64,000 nucleotides of DNA from positions 2,169,501-2,233,500 of the forward strand of contig NZ_CP101740.1 of NCBI RefSeq assembly GCF_024496245.1, given 5' to 3'. The notes below the pieces were generated by a model. The model worked only from the letters and a program-made list of their open reading frames with translations. It did no database searches and was not told the DNA's origin. Of this stretch, positions 38,575 through 48,000 are shown in pieces. This DNA comes from Sphingomonas qomolangmaensis (GTDB lineage Bacteria; Pseudomonadota; Alphaproteobacteria; Sphingomonadales; Sphingomonadaceae). Each line of letters starts with the position of its first letter. Position 1 is the first letter of the stretch. A program made the translations under genes and the position numbers.

Positions 38575-40035
38575 CTAAATCCGCCGCCGCATTTTACCCC
38601 GCACGCGCCGCGCGCGATCGCGCACGCGCGTCGTCAGGCCGCGGCGCGAGGGCTCGAACGCTGCGTCGGGATGTTCGGGGTCAAGCGCCTGAGCATTCGC
38701 CACCACCCGCTGCCAATCGGCCTTTTCGGGTGGTTCGAACGGCACTAGCGAACGCCCGCTGCCGCGCAGCCGCTCTACGGTCTCGATCAGCGAGCCGGTC
38801 TTGGCGAGCGTCTCCTCGACGGCCGCGGGTTCGACCCCCAGATGCTCGGCCATCAGTCCCGCGCGCAGGCCCGCGATCGTCGCGATCATCGCGTCGTCGG
38901 TCGCTTCGATGACGACGTCGCATTCGCTGTCGAGCCCCATCGACCGGTTGTTCATATTGGCCGAACCGACGCGCAGCACGCGATCGTCGGCGATCATCAC
39001 CTTGGCATGGACATAGATGTCGGTCTCGCGATGCGTGACCGGGGTGTAGATTTGCGCGCGGTGATGGTGCGGATGCTCGCGCATCGCGTCGATCAGCTCG
39101 GCGCGCGCCGCGCCCATCACTTCTTCCTCGAGCCAGCCATCGGCGACCTTGGGATTGACGATCACGAACTCGGGTCCGTTTGCCTCGTCGAGCCGCTTGG
39201 TGATCGCCTCGGCGATAACACGCGAGGCGAAATATTGCGTCTCGATATAGGCATAGCGCTCGACCCGCTCGATCATCGCGACGAACAGCGCCTCGATCTC
39301 GCGGATTTCCTCGACCTCGCCGTTGAGCCCGCGGGTGCGGCCGATGGTCACGGGAACATGCTCAAACTGCGGGTGAAGCGCGTCGGGCCAGGCGTTGCCC
39401 TTGACCTTGGGCACCGGCAACGGATCGCCGCCCGCAATCTCCCAGCGCGCGCGCGCCAGGTCGCCCAGCGCCGCCGCCACCGGCCCTTCGAGCGCCATCG
39501 AGGCATCGTGCCAGGGCATATAGCGCCGCCCGGTAAACGGGCGCCGCCGCCGCTCGTCGAGGTCGAGATGCTGGCGCGTATCCCATCGCGACGCGGTCAT
39601 GTCGATCCCGCCGCAAAACGCCATGTAATTGTCGATCACGATGATCTTTTGGTGATGGCTCGCGCCGAAGGGATGCGCGCCATCGGTCTTGAAGGTGATC
39701 TGGTCGTGCTTCATCCACCGCGCGAGCCGAAGCGCGGTGGTGCCGCGGCCCAGCAGCTTCACCGTGACCAGGCTCCAGGCGAGGATATAGATTTGCAGCC
39801 CGGGCCGATTATCCGCCAGCCAGCTCAGGAACGGTCCCAATTCGGTCGGCGCGCCGTCATCGGGACGGCTGCGGTCGAGGATGATCCGGCTGTCGAAGTC
39901 CCACCCGACCAAAATGATCTGGTCGGTGGCGCCCATCATCGCCTTGCGCGCATAGGCGTAATAATCGGCGGCATCGACCACTAGCGCGGCGCGGTCGGCG
40001 TGTTCGGTCCGCCAGCCCAGTTCGTTCAGCTTCAA
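38575..40035 (-). CDS. Phospholipase D family protein
   Basis: 486 aa with two HKD motifs: ASHHQKIIVIDNYMAFCGGID and VHAKVMIADDRVLRVGSANMN. The spacing and the IETQYFAS and DLDERRRRPF stretches match bacterial PLD-like proteins acting on phospholipids. Basic C-terminal tail (TTRVRDRARRVRGKMRRRI). No signal peptide seen. The TTG at 40035 overlaps the hisZ stop (TTGA), fixing the start despite a long open frame upstream inside hisZ. Possible phosphodiesterase or cardiolipin-synthase-like role. Confidence 0.9.
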   Translation of the reverse strand: MKLNELGWRTEHADRAALVVDAADYYAYARKAMMGATDQIILVGWDFDSRIILDRSRPDDGAPTELGPFLSWLADNRPGLQIYILAWSLVTVKLLGRGTTALRLARWMKHDQITFKTDGAHPFGASHHQKIIVIDNYMAFCGGIDMTASRWDTRQHLDLDERRRRPFTGRRYMPWHDASMALEGPVAAALGDLARARWEIAGGDPLPVPKVKGNAWPDALHPQFEHVPVTIGRTRGLNGEVEEIREIEALFVAMIERVERYAYIETQYFASRVIAEAITKRLDEANGPEFVIVNPKVADGWLEEEVMGAARAELIDAMREHPHHHRAQIYTPVTHRETDIYVHAKVMIADDRVLRVGSANMNNRSMGLDSECDVVIEATDDAMIATIAGLRAGLMAEHLGVEPAAVEETLAKTGSLIETVERLRGSGRSLVPFEPPEKADWQRVVANAQALDPEHPDAAFEPSRRGLTTRVRDRARRVRGKMRRRI

Positions 40036-41114
40036 ATCGCCTCCGGTCCGTTTGCCCCGAGCACATGGGTGCACAATTGCGCCTCTGCGCTGTCGCCCGG
40101 CGTCAGCGCCGCGACGGTCACCCAGCCCTGCGCGCGCCATGCCGCGCCGTCGACGCCTTCGGGCACGAACAGCCGGCGCCGCTCGACCGCGATGCGCCCC
40201 GCCTCTAGCACCGGATCGGCATAGAGCGAGAAACCGACCGCCGCCTCCTCGGCGCCGCCATCGTGCATCACGGTGTAGGTGCCGCCGCGCCCGATCTCGA
40301 CCGGGATGCCGGTCGCGAAGATCGAGAAGCCGAGCCAGCTTTGATATTCGAAGCCGTGCCGCTCGGTCGGATCGAGCGTCAGCGCGACGCCTGCGGGCAA
40401 GGCCTGCGCGATCGCTTCGAGCCCGTCGAGCCGCGAGGCGAGCGCAGCGCCGTGCGCGCTGGTGCGCAACTTGGCGAGCGCCTGGTCGAACGGCCCCGCC
40501 GCCTCGATCAGCGGCAGATAGGCGGGCGCGATCGCGGCGACGCCGGCGGCATCCTTGCCGTCGAGCGCGATCCGCAGCGGTTCGAGCTGATCGCGCGGCA
40601 GATCGCCCAGCGTCTCGACCAGATCGGGCAGTGTGAAATCGATCGACAGCCCGGTGATTCCGGCGGCGGTCAGCGCCTCGACCGCGACGCTGACGATCTC
40701 GCGCGCAGCCGCGACGCTGTCGAGCCCGATCAGTTCGCAACCGATCTGCCGCATCGCGCGCTCGGGCCGAAGCTGCGACGCACGAAGCTTCAGGATCGCG
40801 CCGGCATAGGAAAGGCGGACGGGGCGCGGATGGTGCGCCATCCGCGTCGCAGCGATTCGCCCGACCTGCGCGGTGATGTCGGGCCGGATCGCGAGCGTCG
40901 CCTGGCTCACCGGATCGACGAAGCGCACCGCATCGCTCGCGCGCGCCGCCTTGAGCCGCGCACCCAGCGCCGCCTCGAACTCGGCGAGCGGTGGATCGAC
41001 CTGCTCATAGCCATAGCCATACGCGGTATCGAGCACCCGCCGCTCGAGCCGCGACGCCGCATCCGCGACGGGCGGCAGGCGATCGTGAAATCCCTCGGGA
41101 AGCAGACCGGTCAA
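40032..41114 (-). CDS. hisZ: ATP phosphoribosyltransferase regulatory subunit
   Basis: 360-aa class II aminoacyl-tRNA-synthetase-like protein that pairs with short HisG for the first step of histidine synthesis. FRVxRP-type motifs: VDPVSQATLAIRPDITAQVGRI, RPVRLSYAGAILK and GGTYTVMHDGG. The start is TTG at 41114, overlapping the DUF559 stop (TTGA), with GAGAGGG from a palindromic repeat in front. hisG itself is not in the window. Confidence 0.93.
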   Translation of the reverse strand: MTGLLPEGFHDRLPPVADAASRLERRVLDTAYGYGYEQVDPPLAEFEAALGARLKAARASDAVRFVDPVSQATLAIRPDITAQVGRIAATRMAHHPRPVRLSYAGAILKLRASQLRPERAMRQIGCELIGLDSVAAAREIVSVAVEALTAAGITGLSIDFTLPDLVETLGDLPRDQLEPLRIALDGKDAAGVAAIAPAYLPLIEAAGPFDQALAKLRTSAHGAALASRLDGLEAIAQALPAGVALTLDPTERHGFEYQSWLGFSIFATGIPVEIGRGGTYTVMHDGGAEEAAVGFSLYADPVLEAGRIAVERRRLFVPEGVDGAAWRAQGWVTVAALTPGDSAEAQLCTHVLGANGPEAI

Positions 41115-41500
41115 AAGCCCTCTCCCCCCCGGGGAAAGGGTTGGGAGAGGGGCTGTTCATCAAGCGCCTGCGCAATGGTGTACAACACGCCTTCGACGTT
41201 GCCACCCACCTCACGATTGTCGAACCGGACCACCCGATACCCCTGTGCCTGCAGAAACGCCGTCCGCTTCTCGTCGCGACGCGTGTCGGTCGCGTGGCTG
41301 TCGCCGTCAACCTCGATCACGAGTTTTTGCGAGCGCGCGACGAAATCGGCGATGTAGGGGCCGATGACGACCTGGCGGCTGAACTTCACCCCGGCGAAGC
41401 GCTTGCCGCGCAGATGGAGCCAGAGCTTTTGCTCGAGCGGGGTCTGTTGGGTGCGCAACTGGCGGGCGCGTTGGAGCAAGACATCGTCAGTTTTGGGCAA
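41111..41500 (-). CDS. DUF559 endonuclease-like protein
   Basis: 129 aa with the VSR/PD-(D/E)XK-like DUF559 fold: QTPLEQKLWLHLRGKRFAGVKFSRQ, PYIADFVARSQKLVIEVDGDSH and GYRVVRFDNREV. The acidic pair in ADF...IEVDGDSH is the presumed metal site. Physiological role unknown. The last 13 residues (PLSQPFPRGGEGF) are encoded by a palindromic repeat, which also makes the stop overlap the hisZ start. Confidence 0.9.
   Translation of the reverse strand: MPKTDDVLLQRARQLRTQQTPLEQKLWLHLRGKRFAGVKFSRQVVIGPYIADFVARSQKLVIEVDGDSHATDTRRDEKRTAFLQAQGYRVVRFDNREVGGNVEGVLYTIAQALDEQPLSQPFPRGGEGF
41118..41152. repeat. Palindromic repeat inside the DUF559 coding end
   Basis: ccctctcccc...ggggaaagggttgggagaggg, of the family also seen at 11745 and 41564. 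Here it is translated as the C-terminus of the DUF559 protein and doubles as the ribosome-binding region of hisZ. Confidence 0.7.
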
Positions 41501-41507
41501 ACCTTGA

Positions 41508-41675
41508 CTCCCTCTCGCAGAACGAGAGAGTTTTATCGAAATCCGGTCGCCGAAACTATCACTCCCTCTCCCCTCCGGGGAGAGGGCCGGGGAGAGGGGC
41601 TGTAACGAAGCGCATCGCCCTGCCCCTCTCCCGGCTTCGCTGCGCTCGCCTGCCCTCTCCCCGAAGGGGAGAGGG
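41508..41675. repeat. Palindromic repeats between serA and DUF559
   Basis: A small hairpin (cctctcg-cagaa-cgagag, about 41512-41530) is followed by two 23-nt palindromes at 41564-41586 and 41653-41675, of the same sequence family and spacing (about 90 nt) as the pair at 11745/11843. No gene in this gap. Possible serA terminator. Confidence 0.75.
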
Positions 41676-41683
41676 CCAACCGC

Positions 41684-43261
41684 TTAAAACCGCAACGCCA
41701 TTACGGTGCGCACGCCCGGCAGCGCGCGGACGTTCGCGATCAGCTCTGCCGTTACCGGCTCGTCAACCGACAACAGCAGCACCGCCTCGCCACCGGCATC
41801 ACGGCGGCCAAGGTGGAAGGTGCCGATATTCACGCCCGCCTCGCCCAGCGTCGTGCCGATCCGGCCGATGAAACCCGGGGCATCGTCGTTGACGACATAC
41901 AGCATGTGCCCCGCCAGATCGGCCTCGACCTTGATCCCGAACAGCTCGACCAGCCGCGGTGCCTGGTCGCCGAACAGCGTGCCCGCGACCGAACGCTCAC
42001 CCGCATCGGTCTTCACCGATACGCGCAGCAGCGTGTGGTAATCGCCCTCGCGCTCGGTGCGCACCTCGCGCACTTCCATCCCGCGCTCCTTGGCGAGCAC
42101 CGGCGCGTTGACCATGTTCACCGTATCGGTCTGCGTCCGCAGGAAGCCTGCGAGCACCGCCGAGACGATCGGCTTCTGGTTCAATTCGGCCGCCGCGCCC
42201 TCGCTGTGGATCGAAATCCGCCCGATCGCGCCATGCGTCAGCTGCCCCACCAGCGAGCCCAGCTTTTCGGCCAGCGCCATATAGGGCTTCAACCGCGGCG
42301 CTTCCTCGGCCGACAGGCTCGGCATGTTGAGTGCGTTGGTGACTCCGCCCGACACCAGGAAATCGGCCATCTGTTCGGCGACCTGGATCGCGACGTTGAC
42401 CTGCGCCTCGCTGGTCGATGCGCCGAGATGCGGCGTGCTGACGAAGTTGGGGGTGCCGAACAGGGGCGACGCCTTGGCCGGCTCCTCGACGAACACGTCG
42501 AGCGCGGCGCCGCCGATATGCCCCGAATCGAGCCCGGCCTTCAACGCCACCTCGTCGATCAGCCCGCCACGCGCGCAGTTGATAATGCGGACGCCCTTCT
42601 TGGTCTTGGCAAGATTCTCGGCGCTCAGGATGTTGCGCGTCTGATCGGTCAGCGGGGTGTGGAGCGTGATGAAATCGGCGCGCGCGAGCAGATCGTCGAG
42701 CTCGACCTTCTCGACGCCGATCTCGATCGCGCGCTCGGGGCTCAGGAACGGATCGAAGGCGACGACCTTCATCTTCAGCCCATGCGCGCGATCGGCGACG
42801 ATCGAGCCGATGTTGCCCGCGCCGATCAGCCCCAAAGTCTTCGACGTCAGCTCGACGCCCATGAAGCGGTTCTTTTCCCACTTGCCGGCCTGCGTCGACG
42901 CATCGGCCTCGGGCAATTGGCGCGCGAGCGCGAACATGAGCGCGATCGCGTGTTCGGCGGTGGTGATCGAATTGCCGAATGGGGTGTTCATCACGACCAC
43001 GCCCTTGGCGCTGGCCGAGGGGATGTCGACATTGTCGACGCCGATCCCTGCGCGACCGACGACCTTAAGGTTAGTCGCGGCCGCCAGGACTTCCTTGGTC
43101 ACCTTGGTCGAGCTGCGGATCGCCAGACCGTCATACTCGCCGACCATTGCGATCAGCTCGGCTGGTGTCTTGCCGGTGATTTCGTCGACCTCGACCCCGC
43201 GCTGGCGGAAGATCTCGGCGGCTTTGGGATCCATTTTGTCGGAAATGAGGACTTTGGGCAT
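41684..43261 (-). CDS. serA: D-3-phosphoglycerate dehydrogenase
   Basis: 525-aa first enzyme of phosphorylated serine synthesis, oxidising 3-phosphoglycerate with NAD. NAD fold GLIGAGNIGSIVADRA, the RGGLIDE and HLGAST catalytic regions (Arg/Glu/His), an intervening ASB domain and a C-terminal ACT domain (MLYVVNDDAPGFIGRIGTTLGEAGVNI) are all present; this is the long type. MPKVLISDKMDPKA start. Followed by repeats; serC lies upstream on the same strand. Confidence 0.97.
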   Translation of the reverse strand: MPKVLISDKMDPKAAEIFRQRGVEVDEITGKTPAELIAMVGEYDGLAIRSSTKVTKEVLAAATNLKVVGRAGIGVDNVDIPSASAKGVVVMNTPFGNSITTAEHAIALMFALARQLPEADASTQAGKWEKNRFMGVELTSKTLGLIGAGNIGSIVADRAHGLKMKVVAFDPFLSPERAIEIGVEKVELDDLLARADFITLHTPLTDQTRNILSAENLAKTKKGVRIINCARGGLIDEVALKAGLDSGHIGGAALDVFVEEPAKASPLFGTPNFVSTPHLGASTSEAQVNVAIQVAEQMADFLVSGGVTNALNMPSLSAEEAPRLKPYMALAEKLGSLVGQLTHGAIGRISIHSEGAAAELNQKPIVSAVLAGFLRTQTDTVNMVNAPVLAKERGMEVREVRTEREGDYHTLLRVSVKTDAGERSVAGTLFGDQAPRLVELFGIKVEADLAGHMLYVVNDDAPGFIGRIGTTLGEAGVNIGTFHLGRRDAGGEAVLLLSVDEPVTAELIANVRALPGVRTVMALRF

Positions 43262-43275
43262 TTGATTTCTCCACC

Positions 43276-43384
43276 CGTCATTCCGGCGGAAGCCGGAATC
43301 CAGGGTTACAAAGGATGTCGCTTTTGGCTCTAGATCCCGGCCTTCGCCGGGATGACGATTAAGAGGCCGGGATGACGATTAAGA
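43276..43384. repeat. Palindromes and 20-bp tandem duplication between serC and serA
   Basis: attccggcggaagccggaat (43280-43299) is a perfect palindrome, with an ctagatcccggc-cttc-gccgggatgacg relative at about 43331-43357. The 20-nt unit gccgggatgacgattaagag is then repeated directly at 43346 and 43366, and the second unit contains the serC stop codon. Confidence 0.8.
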
Positions 43385-44536
43385 AGTGCGCGAGGTCGCG
43401 TAGGCCCAATCGAGCCACGGCCCCAGCGCCTCGACATCGGCGGTGTCGACCGTCGCGCCGCACCAAATACGAAGCCCCGCGGGCGCATCGCGATAACCCG
43501 CAATGTCGTACGCCGCGTGTTCGGCCTCGAGGCAAGCGGCCATCTTCTTGATCAGCGCCTCGTCGGCGCCCTCGACGGTCAGGCAAACGCTGGTGTTCGA
43601 CCGCGTCGCCGGATCGACCGCGAGATAGCCCAGCCAGTCGCGCGCCTGGACGATCCGGTCGAGCGCGGTCGCGTTGGCGGTTGACCGCCCGATGAGCGCG
43701 TTGAGCCCGCCGATCGACTGCGCCCATTCGAGCGCGAAGATATAATCCTCGACCGCGAGCATCGAGGGGGTGTTGATCGTCTCGCCCTTGAACAATCCCT
43801 CGATCAACTTGCCGCCTTTGGTCATGCGGAAGATCTTTGGCATCGGCCAAGCCGGGGTGTAGCTTTCGAGCCGCTCGACCGCGCGCGGACCCAGGATCAG
43901 CACGCCGTGGCCGCCCTCGCCGCCCATCACCTTCTGCCACGAGAAGGTGGTCACATCGAGCTTGTCCCACGGCATGTCCATCGCGAACACCGCGCTGGTC
44001 GCGTCGTTGAAGGTGAGCCCTTCGCGATCGTCCGAAATCCATTCGCCATTGGGAACGCGGACGCCGCTGGTGGTGCCGTTCCAGGTGAAGACGACATCAT
44101 GGTCGTGCGGCACCCGCGTCAGGTCGACGATCTCACCATAGGGCGCGGTCATCACCTGCGGGTCGATCTTGAGCTGCTTGACCGCGTCGGTCACCCAGCC
44201 TTCGCCGAAGCTCTCCCACGCCATCACCGTCACGGGCCGCTGCCCAAGCATCGACCACATCGCCATTTCGATCGCGCCGGTATCCGATGCGGGGACGATT
44301 GCGATGCGATGGGTATCGGGAACCTGGAGCACTTCGCGCGTCAGGTCGATCGCGCGCTGGAGCCGCGCCTTGCCGAGCTTCGAGCGATGCGAGCGGCCGA
44401 GCACCAAGGTGTCGAGCTTGTCGGCCGACCAGCCCGGAGGCTTGGCGCAAGGGCCGCTGGAAAAATGGGGTCGCGCCGGCTTGGTGGCGGGTTTGGTGGA
44501 CGCAATGGTGGCGTCGGCAACGTGTAGATCGGTCAT
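43379..44536 (-). CDS. serC: Phosphoserine aminotransferase
   Basis: 385-aa PLP enzyme converting 3-phosphohydroxypyruvate to phosphoserine. It is the alphaproteobacterial type: [35 protein letters not shown], and the Schiff-base lysine in [16 protein letters not shown]. The N-terminus [22 protein letters not shown] is variable. Immediately preceded by the putative serC leader RNA, then serA downstream, completing two of three serine steps. Confidence 0.97.
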   Translation of the reverse strand: MTDLHVADATIASTKPATKPARPHFSSGPCAKPPGWSADKLDTLVLGRSHRSKLGKARLQRAIDLTREVLQVPDTHRIAIVPASDTGAIEMAMWSMLGQRPVTVMAWESFGEGWVTDAVKQLKIDPQVMTAPYGEIVDLTRVPHDHDVVFTWNGTTSGVRVPNGEWISDDREGLTFNDATSAVFAMDMPWDKLDVTTFSWQKVMGGEGGHGVLILGPRAVERLESYTPAWPMPKIFRMTKGGKLIEGLFKGETINTPSMLAVEDYIFALEWAQSIGGLNALIGRSTANATALDRIVQARDWLGYLAVDPATRSNTSVCLTVEGADEALIKKMAACLEAEHAAYDIAGYRDAPAGLRIWCGATVDTADVEALGPWLDWAYATSRTS

Positions 44537-44539
44537 GTC

Positions 44540-44600
44540 AGTCTCTCCTCACAGAGAGCACGCGCGGCGTTGGGACCGCGTGGCCCGCCGCCGGCCCTAG
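44540..44600 (-). ncRNA. Putative serC leader RNA motif
   Basis: Just upstream of the serC start the minus strand reads CTCTC-tgtgag-GAGAG (44558-44543), a hairpin holding the Shine-Dalgarno purines. Before it lies a larger GC-rich hairpin built around GCCACGCGG...CCGCGCGTGC (about 44585-44559). This matches my recollection of the alphaproteobacterial serC leader: two hairpins very close to the start. A TTGACA -35-like box lies at 44621-44616. Assignment is by position and structure, not by a covariance search. Confidence 0.6.
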
Positions 44601-44700
44601 AGATGCCGGGCGGGGTGTCAAGCAAAGATCGGATCGACCGGGACGAACCGAACCCGCGATTCCGTCAGCGCGTTGGGTGCCCGATATCGGCGCGCCGTGG

Positions 44701-45174
44701 CTAGATCGTGAACGCGAGCACCAGCCCCCAGGCGGCGGTAGCGAGTCCGACCAGCAGGCCGACGCGGACAGCGCCAGGCCAGCGCCCGATATCGATATCC
44801 TCGCCGTCATTGCCGGCGGGTAACGGCCCGACGCCAATCGCCGGATGGTGAACGACGGTCGATTCGGTAAAGGCGTGCTCGACCTGCGCGTCGCTGAGCG
44901 GAGTGTCGAATTCGCAGCCAAAGCCCGAACCCTGGCGGCGAACGACATGCGAAGGGATCGCGCCGACGCCGGCGATACCGATCCGGATCGGCTGCCCGAT
45001 CTCGAGTGTGAGCGATGTCTCGACGAAACAGCCGCTGACCGAGAGGTTCGTGACCTTCACCGAATGCGGGGTCCCGCTATGATCGCGAAGCGTCGATTCA
45101 TGATCGACCGGGCGGCGCGCGGCGACGCGGCTGCCCTCGTCGGCTTCAAGATACAGCGTGGCGGCGAATTGCAT
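44701..45174 (-). CDS. PilZ-domain protein with C-terminal membrane helix
   Basis: 157 aa. The c-di-GMP-binding PilZ features are present: an Arg-rich switch (SRVAARRPVDHE) and the strand motif VTNLSVSGCFVE (N/D-x-S-x-x-G), then GSGFGCEF. The C-terminus has a helix (AVRVGLLVGLATAAWGLVLAF), giving a tail-anchored receptor. Probably couples c-di-GMP to an envelope function; no partner is adjacent. It marks the left edge of the decayed region. Confidence 0.85.
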   Translation of the reverse strand: MQFAATLYLEADEGSRVAARRPVDHESTLRDHSGTPHSVKVTNLSVSGCFVETSLTLEIGQPIRIGIAGVGAIPSHVVRRQGSGFGCEFDTPLSDAQVEHAFTESTVVHHPAIGVGPLPAGNDGEDIDIGRWPGAVRVGLLVGLATAAWGLVLAFTI

Positions 45175-45840
45175 GACGTGTCCAATCGAGGTTGACTCCT
45201 CAATCCGCTTTTTCGGTTACTAAACCTTTAGCGAAAGAACCCAAATGCGAGTTGCCGTCAGATTGGATGTGTTGGGGTCATGGATTACGTAGCTTGACAG
45301 CGCCCGGTGTTAAAGCGATGCGCGGCCACATGTTGGCGACCCGAACCGCGGCAGGATCGAGCAGAATGCGGCTTGCAAAACCGCGCTTTGAGCGAGGGTC
45401 GAATTGCTCCCCTCGACTGCAGAAATGCTATAAGCGACGCTTCGCCGCCAGCTTGACCGGCTCGACGGCGAAGTTCGAGCGGCCAAAGCCCGCGTCGTGC
45501 AATATCGCTCTCAAACCGACATCGTCAAAGGAAGCGCTTGCGGCACGGTTACCGATCTGCAAGTCGGCCAGCTCGTGAAGGCAGGGGCGCAGCCAGCAGC
45601 GAAGGAGGCGCCGCTAGCCAACGCGCGCTGGCAGATCGCGCGTTTCAAAACCGATAGCGTGCCAGGTGTCCTTAACTTGCCGGTGGCTGACCTTCGACGT
45701 CAGCACGCCGGAATCCACCAGCATGAAGGCGCGATCGTGCCCTCTTGCGAGCGAGTTCGTATCTCACTGGCGGATATTGAACGAATGAACCGTGACCGGC
45801 TCCCCGTTTTCGGGCTGCCACTAACTTAGCTTCGGTGTCC
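45175..45840. other. Non-coding decayed stretch with one HlyD-like fragment
   Basis: No intact gene. Around 45427-45600 one plus-strand frame reads ATLRRQLDRLDGEVRAAKA...GTVTDLQVGQLVKAGAQ, resembling the coiled coil and lipoyl half-motif of an HlyD-type adaptor. A TAA precedes it directly and no matching N- or C-terminus is found. Other open frames here have no recognisable domain. Probably degraded accessory DNA. Confidence 0.4.
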
Positions 45841-45844
45841 GTCT

Positions 45845-46940
45845 GCCCCTGGCGGAGGCGGTTCGTAAACTCGGCGGGTGCCAACCCGCCAAGCTGCTGC
45901 GTGGGCGCACGGTGTTGAAGTCCGTCCGGCATGCCGCAATGATCCGTCTCGCCGTTGTTATCGAGGGGAACAGGTGCTCGATCAGGCACTCGTCGCGCAA
46001 GCGATAATTAAAGCTTTCGACGAAGCCGTTCTGCTACGGCTGAGCCGGCGCGATGTAATGCCACTTGATCCCGGTGTTATGGCCCCAGGCAAGGACAGCG
46101 TGACTGGTCAGCTAGGTACCATCGTCGCTGACCACCATGCACAGTAGCCCGCGCTGTTCGGGGATGGCGCTCATCTCGCGGACGACGCGCTGGCCTCACA
46201 GCGAGGTGTCGACGATACACGCCAGGTATTCCCGGCTTAATCGTTGATGACGTTGAGCATGCGGAACCGCCCACCGCAGGCCAATGCATCCGACACGAAG
46301 TCGAACGACCAGCCCTGGTTGGCGCCCGGCGGGATCGCTGTCGGCGCCCGCGTACCCAGCGCCCGCTTACGCCCGCCACGCTTGCGCACCGGCTCCTCGC
46401 GACACAGCCGGTACACCTTCAGGTTCATGCCATTGCCCTCACGCCGCAGCAGGATCGCCAGCCGTCGATAGCCGAAGCGACGGCGATCGTCAGCGATCTC
46501 GCTCATCCGCTCGCGGACAGCATCATCCTGCCCGCGAAGCGGCTCATATTGCTATGCCGACCTATTGACCCTGATCAAGTTGGCAAGGCGCGACACTCGG
46601 AAAAGCCGTGGTCGGCCAACAGCTTCTCCACCGCAGCCTGACGCTCCGCAGACCGGGTCAGTTTTTCCCAGCAGATCCTTCAGCGCCGACACCTCGATCA
46701 TCGACTTCACCAGCAGCTTTTTCAGCCGTCGGTTCTCGTTCTCCCGCGTTCGCAACCGCGCCGCCTTCGACACGGTCATGCCACCATATTTCGCCTTTCA
46801 GTTGTACACCGTCGCGTCGCTTATCCCGTGCTTCCGGCACAGCACGGCGGCCTTCCCGCCAGCCTCATGCTCACGCAGCAACCCAATGATCTGATCCTCG
46901 GTAAATCAGCCTCGTCGCATAACTCTTCTCAATCTGAGGA
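45845..46940 (-). mobile_element. Remnant of an IS3-family insertion sequence
   Basis: Minus-strand traces of both transposase frames. OrfA (about 46940-46570) reads FTEDQIIGLLREHEAGGKAAVLCRKHGIS, a stop, then a zipper-like ENENRRLKKLLVKSM. OrfB (about 46550-45850) reads RRRFGYRRLAILLRREG...GRKRALGTRAP...SFDFVSDAL, followed by rve-like fragments interrupted by stops (SDDGT, GIKWHYIAPAQP, RLRDECL). At least four in-frame stops or shifts, so inactive. Confidence 0.85.
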
Positions 46941-47860
46941 GCTAACTTACCAGTGGTGCAAATTCTGGAGAGCAGGTCAGTCCCAGCAAACAACTGCATT
47001 TGGGTAGATCTTCGCGAGCTTGGTTGAAAGTCTTTTGCGCTCGCGGCATGCCAGAGAACTAGGCCATGGCGACAAAAGACTTCAGCCCAAAAATGCGCTG
47101 CGGCGAGGCTGAGGAAGGTCCTGAAGGACAGAACGGTCCTTTGATAGCGGTAGGTCATACGCCGCTGCTGCTTGAGCTTGCGAACATTCGCTCGACGCGG
47201 TAGTGACGATAGTCGGAATTCTCGGACGCTTTGCAGTTTGGCCGGGGTGGAATGATTGGCAAAGTGTCCCGGATCAGCAAGGTGTCGCGGAAGTGGTCGC
47301 CATCATAACCCGTGTCAACCAGCAGTGCATTGGGGGAGGCGACGGGTATCGCCATCAGCGGCTCGGCGGCTGTGCAATCAGAGGACTCGCCGCAGGTCAG
47401 GATAAAACCCGAAGTAGCCTGTCATTGGTGCAGCGGGCGTGGCTCGTAAAGCCGCCGCGCGATCGACCAGGAGCATTCGGATCAGCCTGCTCCTTCCCCC
47501 GGCCGCCGAGACTTGGCCGCGAACGCCAGGGCTGTCAATCATGTGCTGCCAGTGCCGGTTAGCCGCAGATCGACCAGCGCTTGAAAGAGGGCATCCCAGA
47601 TGACTGTTCTGCCCAGTGCTGGAACCGGACATAGACCAAGTTTCCCTTGCCGTACCACTCGTGTACGGCTGGACAGAGGCAGCCGGCCCACAGCACGTGA
47701 AGCATTCCATTGTGGGAAGCGCCGGTTATTGGCCGCTGGCTGTGCCTAAAGACCACACCCAAGCGGAAGCATGGCGTGATCACTTTCCGTTTCGCATTCG
47801 AACAAATCCCCGCTACCCATCACCACTCCCCAAAAAGCCGTATTGAATCCGAGCCCGCCG
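46941..47860 (-). mobile_element. Remnant of an IS5-family insertion sequence
   Basis: Minus-strand fragments in shifting frames follow an IS5-type DDE transposase from N to C: GMLHVLWAGC...VYVRFQHWAE near 47720-47600, MIDSPGVRG near 47540, LLVDTGYDGDHFRDTL...IPPRPNCKA near 47330-47220, YRHYRVERMF and finally YQRTVLSFRTFLSLAAAHFW near 47150-47080. Several frameshifts separate the pieces. It abuts the IS3 remnant, so one probably inserted into or beside the other. Confidence 0.82.
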
Positions 47861-48000
47861 CTGGTGCGAATCGCTTTATCCACTATCGTTTAAGTCTGAA
47901 CCGGTCCAGCTTGAATTGGAGAACAGATGCTCCGGCAGCCTGTTCCGTACGAGGCTACCCTTGGTTACACTTGCGGGGTATTTGCGTTGTCCAACGAATC

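Noticed and set aside
44630..44700. tRNA-like T-arm (gggttcggttc on the minus strand) between serC and the PilZ gene
   Set aside because: The loop lacks the invariant A58 and no matching acceptor, anticodon or D-arm can be folded around it.
45640..45790. Minus-strand peptide HDRAFMLVDSGVLTSKVSHRQVKDTWHAIGFE as a possible gene
   Set aside because: Bounded by stops after about 50 codons with no start or known domain; treated as part of the decayed stretch.
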